Origin: Deltaproteobacteria bacterium
Lineage (GTDB): Bacteria > Desulfobacterota > Deferrimicrobia > Deferrimicrobiales > Deferrimicrobiaceae
Reading direction: 5' to 3'
Length of the DNA stretch: 23,347 nt
Assembly: GCA_003105225.1 (NCBI GenBank)
Contig: PQAK01000213.1
Location: forward strand, 596-23,942
How positions within the stretch are numbered: position 1 is the stretch's first letter; each line of letters starts with the position of its first letter. A program made the position numbers and the translations under genes. The notes beneath the pieces were generated by a model, which saw only the letters and a list, made by a program, of their open reading frames with translations, was not told the origin of the DNA and did no database searches. Positions 1 through 9,198 of this stretch are shown piece after piece.

Positions 1-641
1 GAGATCCCGAAGACGATGTCCATGTCGTGCTCGGTGAAGACGAGCGTCAATCCCTGCTCCCGGGAAATCTTCCGGAGGAGGGCGACGGTCTCCCGGCTCT
101 CGAACCGCGACATCCCGGCGGTGGGCTCGTCGAGCATCAGGAGCTTCGGGCGGGAGGCCAGGGAGATGGCGATCTCGAGCCGCTTCTGGTCCCCGTGGGA
201 GAGGACCGACGCCGAGAGGTCGTCCTTCTCCGCCAGCCCCACCTGTTCGAGGATCGACAGCGTTTCCTCGCCGATCTCGAAAAACTTCCGCGCCAGCGAG
301 AGGGGGCGCAGGCTTTTCCTGTGGTGGGAGAACAGGGCCACCTGGACGTTCTCGAAGACCGACATCCGCGGGAAGATGTTGGTGATCTGGAAGGAGCGGC
401 CGATCCCCTTCCGGATGATCCGGTGGGGAGGCAGCCCCGTGATCGGCTCCCCCTCGAACGAGACGTGCCCCGAGTCGGGAGAAAGCAGCCCGGTCATGAC
501 ATTGAAAAAGGTCGACTTTCCCGCACCGTTGGGCCCGATGACGGCGCGGATCTCCCCTTTTTCGACGGACAGGGAGACGTCCTGCAGCGCCCGCAGGCCC
601 CCGAACGACTTTACGATGTTGCGGACTTCGAGAATGACCAT
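1..641 (-). CDS. livG: Branched-chain amino acid-type ABC transporter ATPase LivG (partial, C-terminus cut by window)
   Basis: This is the cytoplasmic ATPase that powers a Liv/HAAT-type importer. About 213 residues are visible from the ATG at 641; full LivG proteins are usually about 250-260, so the end lies left of the window. Walker A (GPNGAGKST) is near residues 37-45. The signature region (LSHGDQKRLEIA) is followed by Walker B (LLMLDEPTAGM) and the switch histidine in FTEHDM. The start overlaps the end of the upstream permease gene by 31 nt, so the two are translated together. LivG-type ATPases have the extra loop before the signature seen here. The substrate cannot be read from the ATPase; the acyl-CoA genes next door suggest a carboxylic acid rather than an amino acid (inference). 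Confidence 0.93.
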   Translation of the reverse strand, partial: MVILEVRNIVKSFGGLRALQDVSLSVEKGEIRAVIGPNGAGKSTFFNVMTGLLSPDSGHVSFEGEPITGLPPHRIIRKGIGRSFQITNIFPRMSVFENVQVALFSHHRKSLRPLSLARKFFEIGEETLSILEQVGLAEKDDLSASVLSHGDQKRLEIAISLASRPKLLMLDEPTAGMSRFESRETVALLRKISREQGLTLVFTEHDMDIVFGI

Positions 642-2542
642 CTGCGGATGCACCCGATCCTTCCGAGGGTTTGACGCCCTTTTTCGTTCACGAACCCCAC
701 CACGCCGCCCGGCAGGAGCAGCACGAGCGTCAGCAGGACCAGGCCGAGCACGAGCGCCCACTTCTCCGTCCACGCGACGAGGTACGAGTTGAGGATGATG
801 TAGACGACCGCTCCCACCGCCGGGCCCGCGAAGGTGTAGATCCCGCCGATGATCGTCATCAGGACCGGCTCGGCGGATTTCGTCCAGTTGATGATTTCCG
901 GTGAGATCGATTTCTCCATCAGGGCATAAAGCCCGCCGGCCAGGCCGGTGAAGGCCCCCGCCACGACGAACGCCGTCCACTGGTAGAGCTTGACGTTCAC
1001 GCCGAGGAAGGAGGCCCGCTGGCCGTTCTCACGGATCGCCTTGAGCGTCGCGCCGAAGGGCGAGGAGCGGATCCGGCGCAGGACCTCGACGGAAAGCCCC
1101 ACGACCGCCAGCACGAAGTAGTACATCTCCAGGGTGGAGCCGATGTCGACGCCGCCCAGCCCGGGGACGGCGATCGGCCTCACGGGGATCCCCTGGATCC
1201 CGTTGTCGCCGCCCGTGAGCCCGTACCACTTGAAGACGACCGTGAAGATGAGCTGGCCGAAGGCCAGGGTGAGCATGGCGAAGTGCACCCCCGAAAGCCG
1301 GACGCAGAACATGCCGATGAGGGCGGCGGCCGCCGCGGCTGCCACCGGTGCCAGGGCCAGCGCGGAGAGCGTGCCGAGCCCCGCCTTCGTGATGAGGAGG
1401 CCCACCGCGTAGGCGCCGACCCCGAAGAAGGCCGCCTGCCCGAACGAGAGCAGTCCCGTCGTCCCCAGGAGGAGGTTGAAGGCGATCGCCATCAGGGAGG
1501 CCATGAAGATCTGCGTCAGCAGGTACTGGTAGAACCGGCCGGCGAACAGGGGGACGAGGAGCAGCAGGAGCAGCGGCGCCCACCGCAGCATCGGGCGAAC
1601 GAAGAAGTGGACCGGGGAGATCTCCTGCGCCTCCATCGCGAGGTTCTTCTCGGAGAGCGCCTTGACCTTGAGCGGGCGCCCGAAGAGCCCCCACGGCCGG
1701 ACCACGAGCACGGCCACCATCAGCAGGTAGATGAGGGACATCTCGAACTCGGGGAACACGATGATCCCGATCGTCTCCAGGGCGCCGATGAGGATCGACC
1801 CGATGAGGGCGCCCCACAGGTTCCCCAGGCCCCCGATCACCACCACGACGAACGACTCGATGATGACCTCGGTCCCCACCCCGGGGAACACGGTCCGCGC
1901 CGGCCCCGCCAGCGCGCCGCCGAACCCCGCCAGGATCGCGCCGAACGCGAAGACCAGCGTGAACAGCGCCGACATGTTGATCCCGAGGGCGTCCGCCATC
2001 TCCCGGTCGGAGGAGGTGGCCCGCACCACCTTCCCCGTCTTCGTCCGGTAGAGCAGGTACCAGAGCAGCAGCGCCACGGCGGGCGCCAGGACGACGACGA
2101 GGAGGGTGTACACCGGGACGATCCCGCCGAAGAGGGTGACCGACCCGGACAGCGCATCGGGCTTGGGGATCGACTTGAATTCCGGGCCGAAGAGGATCTT
2201 CGCCAGGTCGTCGATGATGAGCACCAGCGCGTAGGTCAGCAGGAGCTGGTAGATCTCCTCCTGGATGTAGATGCGCCGCAGCAGGCCTGTCTCGATGACG
2301 ACCGCGATGAGGGCCACCCCCAGCGGGGCGGCCGCCAGCGCGAGGAGGAATCCCCCGGGCCCTGCGATGTAGAGAGTGATCCAGTAGATGAAGTACGCCC
2401 CGAGCATGTAGAGCGCCCCGTGGGCGAAATTGAGGATGTTCAGCACGCCGAAGATCAGCGTGAGCCCCGAGGAGATGAGGAAGAGGAACGCCGCCTGCCG
2501 CAGGGCGCTCAACACCTGAACGGTCAAAAAGGATAGGTCCAT
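611..2542 (-). CDS. livHM: Fused LivH-LivM ABC transporter permease
   Basis: One 643-residue membrane protein carries both permease subunits of a Liv-type importer. Residues 1-290 read as LivH: NFAHGALYMLGAY near 38-50, an EAA-like loop (VVRATSSDREMADALGIN) at about 172-189, and the typical LivH ending RPWGLFGR at 283-290. A roughly 30-residue linker (about 291-320) leads into LivM: GLLSFGQAAFFGVGAY at 363-378, TGGDNGI at 443-449, and a second EAA-like loop (TLKAIRENGQRASFLGVN) at about 499-516. LivH and LivM are usually two proteins of about 300 residues each, so the length equals their sum. No stop or restart is visible at the junction. The ATG at 2542 has a GGAG motif close upstream. The last residues run into the start of livG. 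Confidence 0.93.
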   Translation of the reverse strand: MDLSFLTVQVLSALRQAAFLFLISSGLTLIFGVLNILNFAHGALYMLGAYFIYWITLYIAGPGGFLLALAAAPLGVALIAVVIETGLLRRIYIQEEIYQLLLTYALVLIIDDLAKILFGPEFKSIPKPDALSGSVTLFGGIVPVYTLLVVVLAPAVALLLWYLLYRTKTGKVVRATSSDREMADALGINMSALFTLVFAFGAILAGFGGALAGPARTVFPGVGTEVIIESFVVVVIGGLGNLWGALIGSILIGALETIGIIVFPEFEMSLIYLLMVAVLVVRPWGLFGRPLKVKALSEKNLAMEAQEISPVHFFVRPMLRWAPLLLLLLVPLFAGRFYQYLLTQIFMASLMAIAFNLLLGTTGLLSFGQAAFFGVGAYAVGLLITKAGLGTLSALALAPVAAAAAAALIGMFCVRLSGVHFAMLTLAFGQLIFTVVFKWYGLTGGDNGIQGIPVRPIAVPGLGGVDIGSTLEMYYFVLAVVGLSVEVLRRIRSSPFGATLKAIRENGQRASFLGVNVKLYQWTAFVVAGAFTGLAGGLYALMEKSISPEIINWTKSAEPVLMTIIGGIYTFAGPAVGAVVYIILNSYLVAWTEKWALVLGLVLLTLVLLLPGGVVGFVNEKGRQTLGRIGCIRRWSFSKSATS

Positions 2543-2578
2543 TACGCTCCGCCGGTATCGATCGCTTTATGACATAAG

Positions 2579-2615
2579 GCGGCGGGGCGAGGCCTCGAGG
2601 GCCTCTCCCCGCCGC
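2579..2615 (-). promoter_or_regulatory. GC-rich hairpin between livK and livHM
   Basis: The arm GCGGCGGGG-C-GAGGCC (2579-2594) pairs with GGCCTC-T-CCCCGCCGC (2600-2615) around a 5-nt loop, with one mismatch. It lies in the 91-nt gap between the binding-protein gene and the permease gene and has no clear U-run after it. Such hairpins commonly protect binding-protein mRNA or partly reduce transcription into the permease genes. That role is an inference. Confidence 0.6.
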
Positions 2616-2633
2616 TTCTTCCGCCGCCGCGGA

Positions 2634-3845
2634 CTACTTGTTCGCCGCCTGCGCCTTCTTCCACTCGTCGATCGAGTAGAGCACCTTGGAGGCCTGGAAC
2701 ACCTCGGCCTTGCCGACGATGGCGAACGGGTATGCCTTTTCGAATACCGTCTCCCCCACCATGAAGTCGCTGGAGAGCTGGTGGTCTTCCTTGCGGAGGG
2801 TGGACTTCCCGCGCGGGGCGTCGATCGTCAGCCCTTCGAGGGCGGCGATGACCTTTTCCGTATCGAGCGAGCCCGCCTTCTTGACCGCCTCGGCGAGGAA
2901 GTAGACGCCGTCATACCCTTCGGCCGCCCAGGCGCTGGGGTAGTCCTTGTATTCCGCCATGTACGCCTTCACGAACTCCTGGTTGCGCTTGCTGTTCGGC
3001 CAGTGGAAGTAGTACCGCTGGTCGACGATCAGCCCCGTCGGCATATCTTTTCCCAGGGCCTTGACGACGGTGATGTCCCCGCCCGTCGCGATGACCCATT
3101 TCATCTTGTCGAAAACGCCGTACGGCTTCGCCTGCTTGATGAAGGCCACGAGGTCCCCTCCCCACAGGGTGCAGAACACGGCGTCGGGCTTGGCCTGGAG
3201 GATGGCGTTGATGTAGGAGGTGTAGTCGGGGATGAAGAGCTTCGGCCACTGCTCCCCGACGAACGTGGCCTTCGGGTTCGTTTCCTTCGTCTTCGCCTTG
3301 AAGAGGTCCCACATCGTCCGGCCGTACTCGTAGTCCGGCCCGATGTTGTAGAACTTCGTCAGCTTCGGGTACTTCTTCGCCGTGTACAGCGCCAGGGAGT
3401 TCGCTTCCTGGGAGTTGCAGGTCCCGGACCGGAAGGTGTACCGGTTCCACTTCTCCTTGGTCAGCGTGTCCGTGGAGCCGACCGTGTCCATGAAGATCAC
3501 CTTCTCCTGCTTGGCGACCTCGGCGACCGCGAGGGAGCCCGCGGAGCTCACCACGCCGAACAGGAAGTTCACCTGGTCCTTCTGGATGTACCGCTTGGAC
3601 AGGGAAACGAGCTCCTGGACGTTCGCCTTGGAGTCGGCCATCAGCAGCTCGAACTTCTTCCCGAGGACGCCGCCCTTCGCGTTGATCTCCTTGACCGCGA
3701 GCTCCGCGCCCTGCTTGCAGGTGATCCCCAGGTCCGAGGCGCGGCCCGACAGCGGGAACATCCCCCCCAGCTTGATCGTGTCCGCGGCCAGCGCCGAAGC
3801 CGCGAACAACAGCACCAGAATGCCTGCACCGAACGCTTTCTTCAT
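2634..3845 (-). CDS. livK: Periplasmic substrate-binding protein of a Liv-type ABC importer
   Basis: This is the extracytoplasmic ligand-binding subunit (403 aa, normal for the family) that feeds the LivHM/LivG importer. The N-terminus is a classical Sec signal: MKK, a hydrophobic stretch, then a likely cut after ALA near residue 21. There is no lipobox cysteine, so a soluble periplasmic protein is expected. The mature part begins TIKLGGMFPLSGRASDLG, typical of Peripla_BP_6 (type 1 periplasmic fold) proteins, and GYDGVYFLAEAVKKAG is a common C-lobe motif. A strong Shine-Dalgarno (AGGAGGGG) precedes the ATG. It follows the MaoC-like gene by about 60 nt and precedes livHM, so it belongs to that operon. 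Family members bind amino acids, amides or aromatic and other carboxylates; the ligand is not determined here. Confidence 0.93.
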   Translation of the reverse strand: MKKAFGAGILVLLFAASALAADTIKLGGMFPLSGRASDLGITCKQGAELAVKEINAKGGVLGKKFELLMADSKANVQELVSLSKRYIQKDQVNFLFGVVSSAGSLAVAEVAKQEKVIFMDTVGSTDTLTKEKWNRYTFRSGTCNSQEANSLALYTAKKYPKLTKFYNIGPDYEYGRTMWDLFKAKTKETNPKATFVGEQWPKLFIPDYTSYINAILQAKPDAVFCTLWGGDLVAFIKQAKPYGVFDKMKWVIATGGDITVVKALGKDMPTGLIVDQRYYFHWPNSKRNQEFVKAYMAEYKDYPSAWAAEGYDGVYFLAEAVKKAGSLDTEKVIAALEGLTIDAPRGKSTLRKEDHQLSSDFMVGETVFEKAYPFAIVGKAEVFQASKVLYSIDEWKKAQAANK

Positions 3846-3868
3846 CTTGTCCCCTCCTTGCTTTTTGT

Positions 3869-3887
3869 GGCCGCGCCGATCGCGGCC
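3869..3887 (-). promoter_or_regulatory. Short hairpin in the leader between maoC-like gene and livK
   Basis: Perfect 7-bp arms GGCCGCG/CGCGGCC enclose a 5-nt loop, just upstream of the livK ribosome binding site on the minus strand. On the transcript it is followed by ACAAAAAG rather than a U-run, so it is not a convincing terminator. It may affect mRNA processing or livK translation. Confidence 0.35.
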
Positions 3888-3906
3888 CGTTCCGTTCGCT
3901 CTCCCG

Positions 3907-4326
3907 TCAGTTCTCCCTCCTGCCGCCCCGCTCCGGCCGCGGCGGGACGATGACCGCTTCCCCGTCGATCACCGTTTCCTTGCGCTGGTTATAGCACTGC
4001 GTGCGCAGCCGCATCCGCTTCTCCGAAATCATCTCCACCACTTCCGCGCGGGCGGTGATCTCGTCGCCGATCTTCACGGGGCCCAGGAAGTTGAGCGTCT
4101 GCGAGACGTACAGGCAGCCGGGGCCGGGGAGCTTCATCCCGATGACCGCGGAGATGAGTCCTGCCGTCAGGATCCCGTGGGCGATCCGCTCTCCGAACCG
4201 GGTCTTCGCCGCGAATTCCTTCGAGATGTGCATCGGGTTGCGGTCGCCCGTGATCCCCGCGAAGAGGAAGATGTCCTCCTCGGTGATCACCTTCGTCATT
4301 TCAGCGGAATCGCCGACCTTGAACAT
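3907..4326 (-). CDS. MaoC-like (R)-specific enoyl-CoA hydratase
   Basis: This is a hotdog-fold hydratase predicted to add water to trans-2-enoyl-CoA, giving (R)-3-hydroxyacyl-CoA. The protein is 139 aa, typical of single-domain PhaJ/MaoC hydratases. The family motif FAGITGDRNPMH (about 22-33) carries the catalytic Asp28 and His33, and RIAHGIL follows at 47-53. I chose the ATG at 4326, which gives MFKVGDSAEM, over the in-frame ATG at 4395. A GGGGG run lies just ahead of it, and the sigma-54 promoter predicted at 4366-4381 would start transcription inside the longer version. It is the first gene of the leftward maoC-livK-livHM-livG operon, which ties the transporter to acyl-CoA metabolism. The exact substrate is unknown. 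Confidence 0.88.
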   Translation of the reverse strand: MFKVGDSAEMTKVITEEDIFLFAGITGDRNPMHISKEFAAKTRFGERIAHGILTAGLISAVIGMKLPGPGCLYVSQTLNFLGPVKIGDEITARAEVVEMISEKRMRLRTQCYNQRKETVIDGEAVIVPPRPERGGRREN

Positions 4327-4365
4327 CCATCCCCCGGACCTGTTCTTTAGTATAAAACAACGTCC

Positions 4366-4381
4366 TGCAATGAAGGTGCCG
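4366..4381 (-). promoter_or_regulatory. Predicted sigma-54 (-24/-12) promoter for the maoC-liv operon
   Basis: Read on the minus strand, the site is CGGCACCTTCATTGCA. It has GG and GC separated by exactly 10 nt and keeps GGCAC and TTGCA of the consensus TGGCACG-N4-TTGCW. Transcription would begin near 4355, leaving a short leader of about 30 nt before the ATG at 4326. A sigma-54 activator gene lies about 1.8 kb away at 6176-7906. Confidence 0.68.
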
Positions 4382-4418
4382 ACGGATCGATTCATCGGCT
4401 CACGTACCGGGTCTTACG

Positions 4419-4437
4419 TATATATGCTGGATATATA
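4419..4437. promoter_or_regulatory. AT-rich dyad between the two divergent sigma-54 promoters
   Basis: TATATAT (4419-4425) and ATATATA (4431-4437) are perfect inverted arms around GCTGG. The stretch is strikingly AT-rich for this GC-rich window and lies in the 62 bp between the two predicted promoters. It could be a DNA-bending or regulator site. No specific protein can be assigned. Confidence 0.35.
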
Positions 4438-4443
4438 TAAGAA

Positions 4444-4459
4444 TGGTATCCTGCTTGCT
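4444..4459 (+). promoter_or_regulatory. Predicted sigma-54 (-24/-12) promoter for the acyl-CoA synthetase
   Basis: The sequence TGGTATCCTGCTTGCT has TGG and TTGCT in consensus register, with GG and GC separated by 10 nt. Transcription would begin near 4470, giving a leader of about 170 nt before the ATG at 4641. The match at -24 is weaker (TGGTAT instead of TGGCAC) but the -12 part is perfect. It points away from the sigma-54 site at 4366-4381. Confidence 0.6.
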
Positions 4460-4491
4460 GTATACATTCCACACGTGGATACGGAACCCTG

Positions 4492-4610
4492 AATGTACCA
4501 AAAAAGGGACATCAATTGATTCGGTTTCCACTTATGCGTTAAAAATAATCGGGTAATTTAGGAAAAAATAACTGTACCATTTTTGGTTCATGTATCTATA
4601 AAGGTACATT
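4492..4610. repeat. Three TGTACC/GGTACA sites in the synthetase leader
   Basis: AATGTACC (4492-4499) is an exact inverted match of GGTACATT (4603-4610). A third copy, TGTACCA, is at 4573-4579 and forms a dyad TGTACC-N24-GGTACA with the last. All three lie downstream of the predicted sigma-54 start and upstream of the synthetase ATG. The surrounding DNA is unusually AT-rich. They may be operator half-sites or parts of an mRNA structure; chance cannot be excluded. Confidence 0.4.
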
Positions 4611-4640
4611 GCATTCCGCAAAGAGGAAAGGGAGGTTCCG

Positions 4641-6175
<1,535 letters not shown>

Positions 6176-6179
<4 letters not shown>

Positions 6180-7906
6180 TTGTCCCGCGCGGCCGGGATG
6201 CCGTGGCGCTTCATCTTCTCGTAGAGCTTGACCCTGTGGATGCGGAGGAGATCCGCCGCCTTCGATTTGTTCCCCCCGGAGGCGTTCAGCGCCGCGACGA
6301 TCGCCGCGCGCTCCGCCTCGGCCTTGGCGGAGGCGAGCGATCCCGGTGTCACCGCCTTCCCGGCGCTGGGGGCCGCGCGGAGAAGGTGCGGGGGGAGGTG
6401 CTCCGGAAGGAGGACGTCGCCCCGGGCCATCGCGACCGCCCGTTCGAGCACGTTCTGCAGCTCCCGGATGTTCCCGGGCCAGGCATAGGATTGCAGCACC
6501 CGGACGAGATCGGGCGACAGGCGCCGTCTCGGTTCCCCCGTGTCCGCGGAGACCTTGGCGAGGAAGTGGTCGGCGATCTCCCCGATGTCCTCCCTCCTCC
6601 CGCGCAGCGGCGGGATGTGGATGGGGATGACGTGGATCCGGTAATAGAGGTCGGCCCGGAACGCCCCTTCCCCCACCAGCTCCTCCAGCGGCTTGCCGGT
6701 GGCGGCGATGATCCGCAGGTCGACGCGCCTCGCGGAGGTCCCGCCGACCCGTTCCACCTCCCGCTCCTGGAGCACGCGCAGCAGCTTCGCCTGCATCGGC
6801 AGCGGCATGTCGCCGATCTCGTCGAGGAACAGCGTCCCGCCCGCGGCCAGCTCGAACTTGCCCGGCTTCCCTCCCTTCCGCGCCCCGGTGAACGCCCCCT
6901 CCTCGTAGCCGAAGAGCTCCGACTCGAGCAGTTCCGCGGGGACCGCCGCGCAGTTGAGCTTGATGAACGCGCCGCTGCGCCGCGGCCCCGCGGCGTGGAT
7001 CGCGTGGGCGAAGAGCTCCTTCCCCGTGCCGGTCTCCCCCCGCAGGAGGACGGTGGAATCGGTCCGAGACGCCCGGCGCGCCTCTTCCTTCGCCGCCGTG
7101 ACGGCCGGCCCCGACCCGACGATGCTGTCGAAGGTGTACCTCGCGCCGCGCAGGTGCGTGAGCTCCTCCTCGTAATACCGGACCTTCGATTCGAGGAGGT
7201 TCATCTTCCCGGCCAGCTGCCGGAGCTGCTCCACGTCCTTGAAGACGACCCGCCCGTACGCCCCGACCACCCGGTCGCCGTCCTTCAGCGGGATCCGGTT
7301 CACGATGACGTCCCGCCCCCGGATCGTCTGGCGCTCCCCCATCTCCGCGACGCCGGTCCGCGCCACGATGTGCATCCGCGTGTTCTCGATCACCTCCGTC
7401 ACGTGCCTCCCGACCGCGTCGGCGACCGTGACCCCGTTGAACTCCGCGTACGCCTCGCTGATCATCGTGATGACCCCGGAAGCGTCCACGACCACCATCC
7501 ACTCCCCGGCGCCGGCGAGCACCTCCTCCAGCGTGTGGACGAGGACCTTGGTGGAGTCGAGCTCCCGCGAGATCTTCTCCATCTCGGTGATGTCCTGGAA
7601 GATCGAAACGGCCCCGATGAGCGCACCGTCCCGGAAGACGGGGGACCGGTTCGTCATCACGGTCCGCGGCCCGATCGCCTGCGTGCGCCCGGCCTCCGGC
7701 TCCCCCGTCCGCAGGACGTTGACCAGGCCGGAGTTGGGGACGATGGACAGCAGGCCCCTGCCGAGCGCCTTTTCCTTCGGCACCCCGAGGATCCTGGCGG
7801 CGGAATCGTTGAAGACGATGATGTTCGCATCCCGGTCGATCGCCAGGACCCCGCTGGCGAGCGCGTCCAGGATGACGCCCAGGAAATCTCCCTTCCGGTC
7901 AGGCAC
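6176..7906 (-). CDS. Sigma-54-dependent transcriptional activator (PAS-PAS-AAA+-Fis HTH)
   Basis: This is an enhancer-binding protein that remodels sigma-54 RNA polymerase using ATP (576 aa). Two PAS-like sensor domains span about 8-110 and 120-225, with a short coiled region near 225-252. The AAA+ domain has Walker A GETGTGKE (290-297), the sigma-54 contact loop GAFTGA (337-342) and Walker B TLFLDEIGD (358-366). A Fis-type helix-turn-helix lies at about 547-570. No receiver domain is present, so control is probably by a ligand or redox signal at the PAS domains. The GTG start lies inside the upstream Fe-S gene, an 8-nt overlap, and no good internal start was seen. It is the obvious candidate activator of the divergent sigma-54 promoters at 4366-4459 (inference from proximity). 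Confidence 0.92.
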
Positions 7907-8675
7907 GGGACGGCCGTCCCACGGGGCACGCCGCCTGGCAGGCGAAGCAATAATAGTAGTTCCCCGTCATGAAGTTCTGCCAGAGGTCGAGGGAGAGCCG
8001 GCTCCCCGCCGTCTCCTTCCGCTTTTCCGCGGGAGCCTCGACCAGCGCGACCAGGAAGTTTCGCCACGCCCGGAACCCCCCCGAGAAGATCCTGTCGCCG
8101 CACTTCCGCTTGTCGATCCTGCCCTCCCCGGAGAGCGCGCCCATCGGGCAGGCTTCCACGCACTTCCGGCAGGCGACGCAGGGCGTCCCGGCAAGCGGCT
8201 CCCCCGGGGAGAGATCCGCATCGGTCACCACCCCCCCCAGCCGGACCGCGGGTCCGAACTCCCGGGTCACCAGCAGCCCGCTCTGGCCGTAGCCCCCGAT
8301 CCCCGCCGCGACGCCGGCCCCCCTCCAGTCGACCGCCCCCCGCATCCCGTGCCTGGGGGGCGCCATGTCGATCGGGATGAACGCCGGGACGGCCACCGCC
8401 CGGCACCCCTTCTCCTCCAGCCACAGCGCCACGGCGTGCGAAGCCCGCGCGGCCTCGCCGTAAGCGTGGATCGTGTCGTACTGCGCGACCTGCACGTTCC
8501 GGGATTCGATGGCGCTGCGCGAATGCGGAGCGGCGAGGACGACCACGGACTTCGCGCCGGGAAGGATGGTCTCGATCTCCTCCCGGTGGTCGGGCAGCGC
8601 TTCGACCCGCACGGCTCCGCACACCGGCGCCCCGTGCGCCCCCGCAACAAACGAAACCTCCGTTATCGGGATCAT
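7899..8675 (-). CDS. QueG-like double [4Fe-4S] cluster protein
   Basis: This 258-aa iron-sulfur protein resembles the C-terminal part of epoxyqueuosine reductase-type proteins (COG1600-like). It carries CVACRKCVEACP with Cys166, 169, 172 and 176, and CFACQAACP with Cys243, 246 and 250, enough for two cubane clusters. True QueG is about 350 aa or longer, so this is probably a shorter paralogue with another redox role, not the tRNA-modifying enzyme. I chose the ATG at 8675 because a GGAGG precedes it at good distance; an in-frame start at 8708 lacks such support. Its stop lies within the start region of the sigma-54 activator, so the two are co-expressed. A role in redox signalling to the PAS activator is possible but speculative. 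Confidence 0.8.
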   Translation of the reverse strand: MIPITEVSFVAGAHGAPVCGAVRVEALPDHREEIETILPGAKSVVVLAAPHSRSAIESRNVQVAQYDTIHAYGEAARASHAVALWLEEKGCRAVAVPAFIPIDMAPPRHGMRGAVDWRGAGVAAGIGGYGQSGLLVTREFGPAVRLGGVVTDADLSPGEPLAGTPCVACRKCVEACPMGALSGEGRIDKRKCGDRIFSGGFRAWRNFLVALVEAPAEKRKETAGSRLSLDLWQNFMTGNYYYCFACQAACPVGRPSRA

Positions 8676-8690
8676 CCCGTCCTCCCCTCC

Positions 8691-8719
8691 TCGCCACCCG
8701 GAATCCAAAATGCTATTTT
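8691..8719 (+). promoter_or_regulatory. Candidate sigma-70 promoter giving a leaderless thioesterase mRNA
   Basis: A -35-like TCGCCA (8691-8696) and a -10-like TATTTT (8714-8719) are separated by 17 nt. The start point expected about 7 nt after the -10 falls on the ATG at 8726. No Shine-Dalgarno is visible before that ATG. Each hexamer is only a partial consensus match. Confidence 0.4.
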
Positions 8720-8725
8720 ACCAGC

Positions 8726-9166
8726 ATGAAAACGCAAAACCCGAATTTCCGGGAAAACGTCCGCAGGATTTTCGAATCCGCCCCTTTCCTGGACAGTCTC
8801 GGCCTGAAACTCTCGGACCTGGGGCCCGGCTGGTGCGAATCCGCGATCGCCATTCGGCAGAAGCACCTCCAGCAGGACGGCTACATCCACGCCGGTGTCC
8901 AGGCGACCATGGCCGACCATACCGCCGGCGGGGCCGGGGGGACGGTCATCCGGCACGACCAGACCGTCCTGACCATCGAATTCAAGATCAACCTCCTGCG
9001 GCCCGCATCGGGGGACCGTCTCCGCTGCCGGGGGACCGTCCTGAGAGCCGGAAAGACGATCATCGTGGCGGAATCGGAGGTCTTCGCGTGGAAGGACGGG
9101 GAGGAGAAGCTCGCGGCGAAGGCCACGGTGACGCTCGCGGTCGTGCCACAGCGGACGGAGGCGTAA
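8726..9166 (+). CDS. PaaI-family hotdog thioesterase
   Basis: This 146-aa single-domain hotdog protein is predicted to hydrolyse acyl-CoA thioesters, possibly aryl- or short-chain ones. The family region GYIHAGVQATMADHTAGGA (52-70) contains the expected histidine at 56 and the acidic residue Asp64 on the central helix, followed by VLTIEFKINLLRPA, a usual hotdog strand. It is divergent from the Fe-S gene across 50 bp and is followed by the YbaK-like gene. There is no clear ribosome binding site; translation may be leaderless. Its position near acyl-CoA genes fits recycling of CoA from stalled or unwanted thioesters (inference). Confidence 0.88.
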   Translation: MKTQNPNFRENVRRIFESAPFLDSLGLKLSDLGPGWCESAIAIRQKHLQQDGYIHAGVQATMADHTAGGAGGTVIRHDQTVLTIEFKINLLRPASGDRLRCRGTVLRAGKTIIVAESEVFAWKDGEEKLAAKATVTLAVVPQRTEA

Positions 9167-9198
9167 GGGAAGTTCGTATCCGGAAGGAAGCGGGGGCC

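Noticed and set aside
4327..4395. N-terminal extension of the MaoC-like protein to the ATG at 4395
   Set aside because: The added 23 residues do not match the family, and the predicted sigma-54 start would fall inside them.
4468..4479. TCCAC-AC-GTGGA dyad at the expected start point of the synthetase transcript
   Set aside because: Only 5-bp arms, which are common by chance; noted but not used as an operator.
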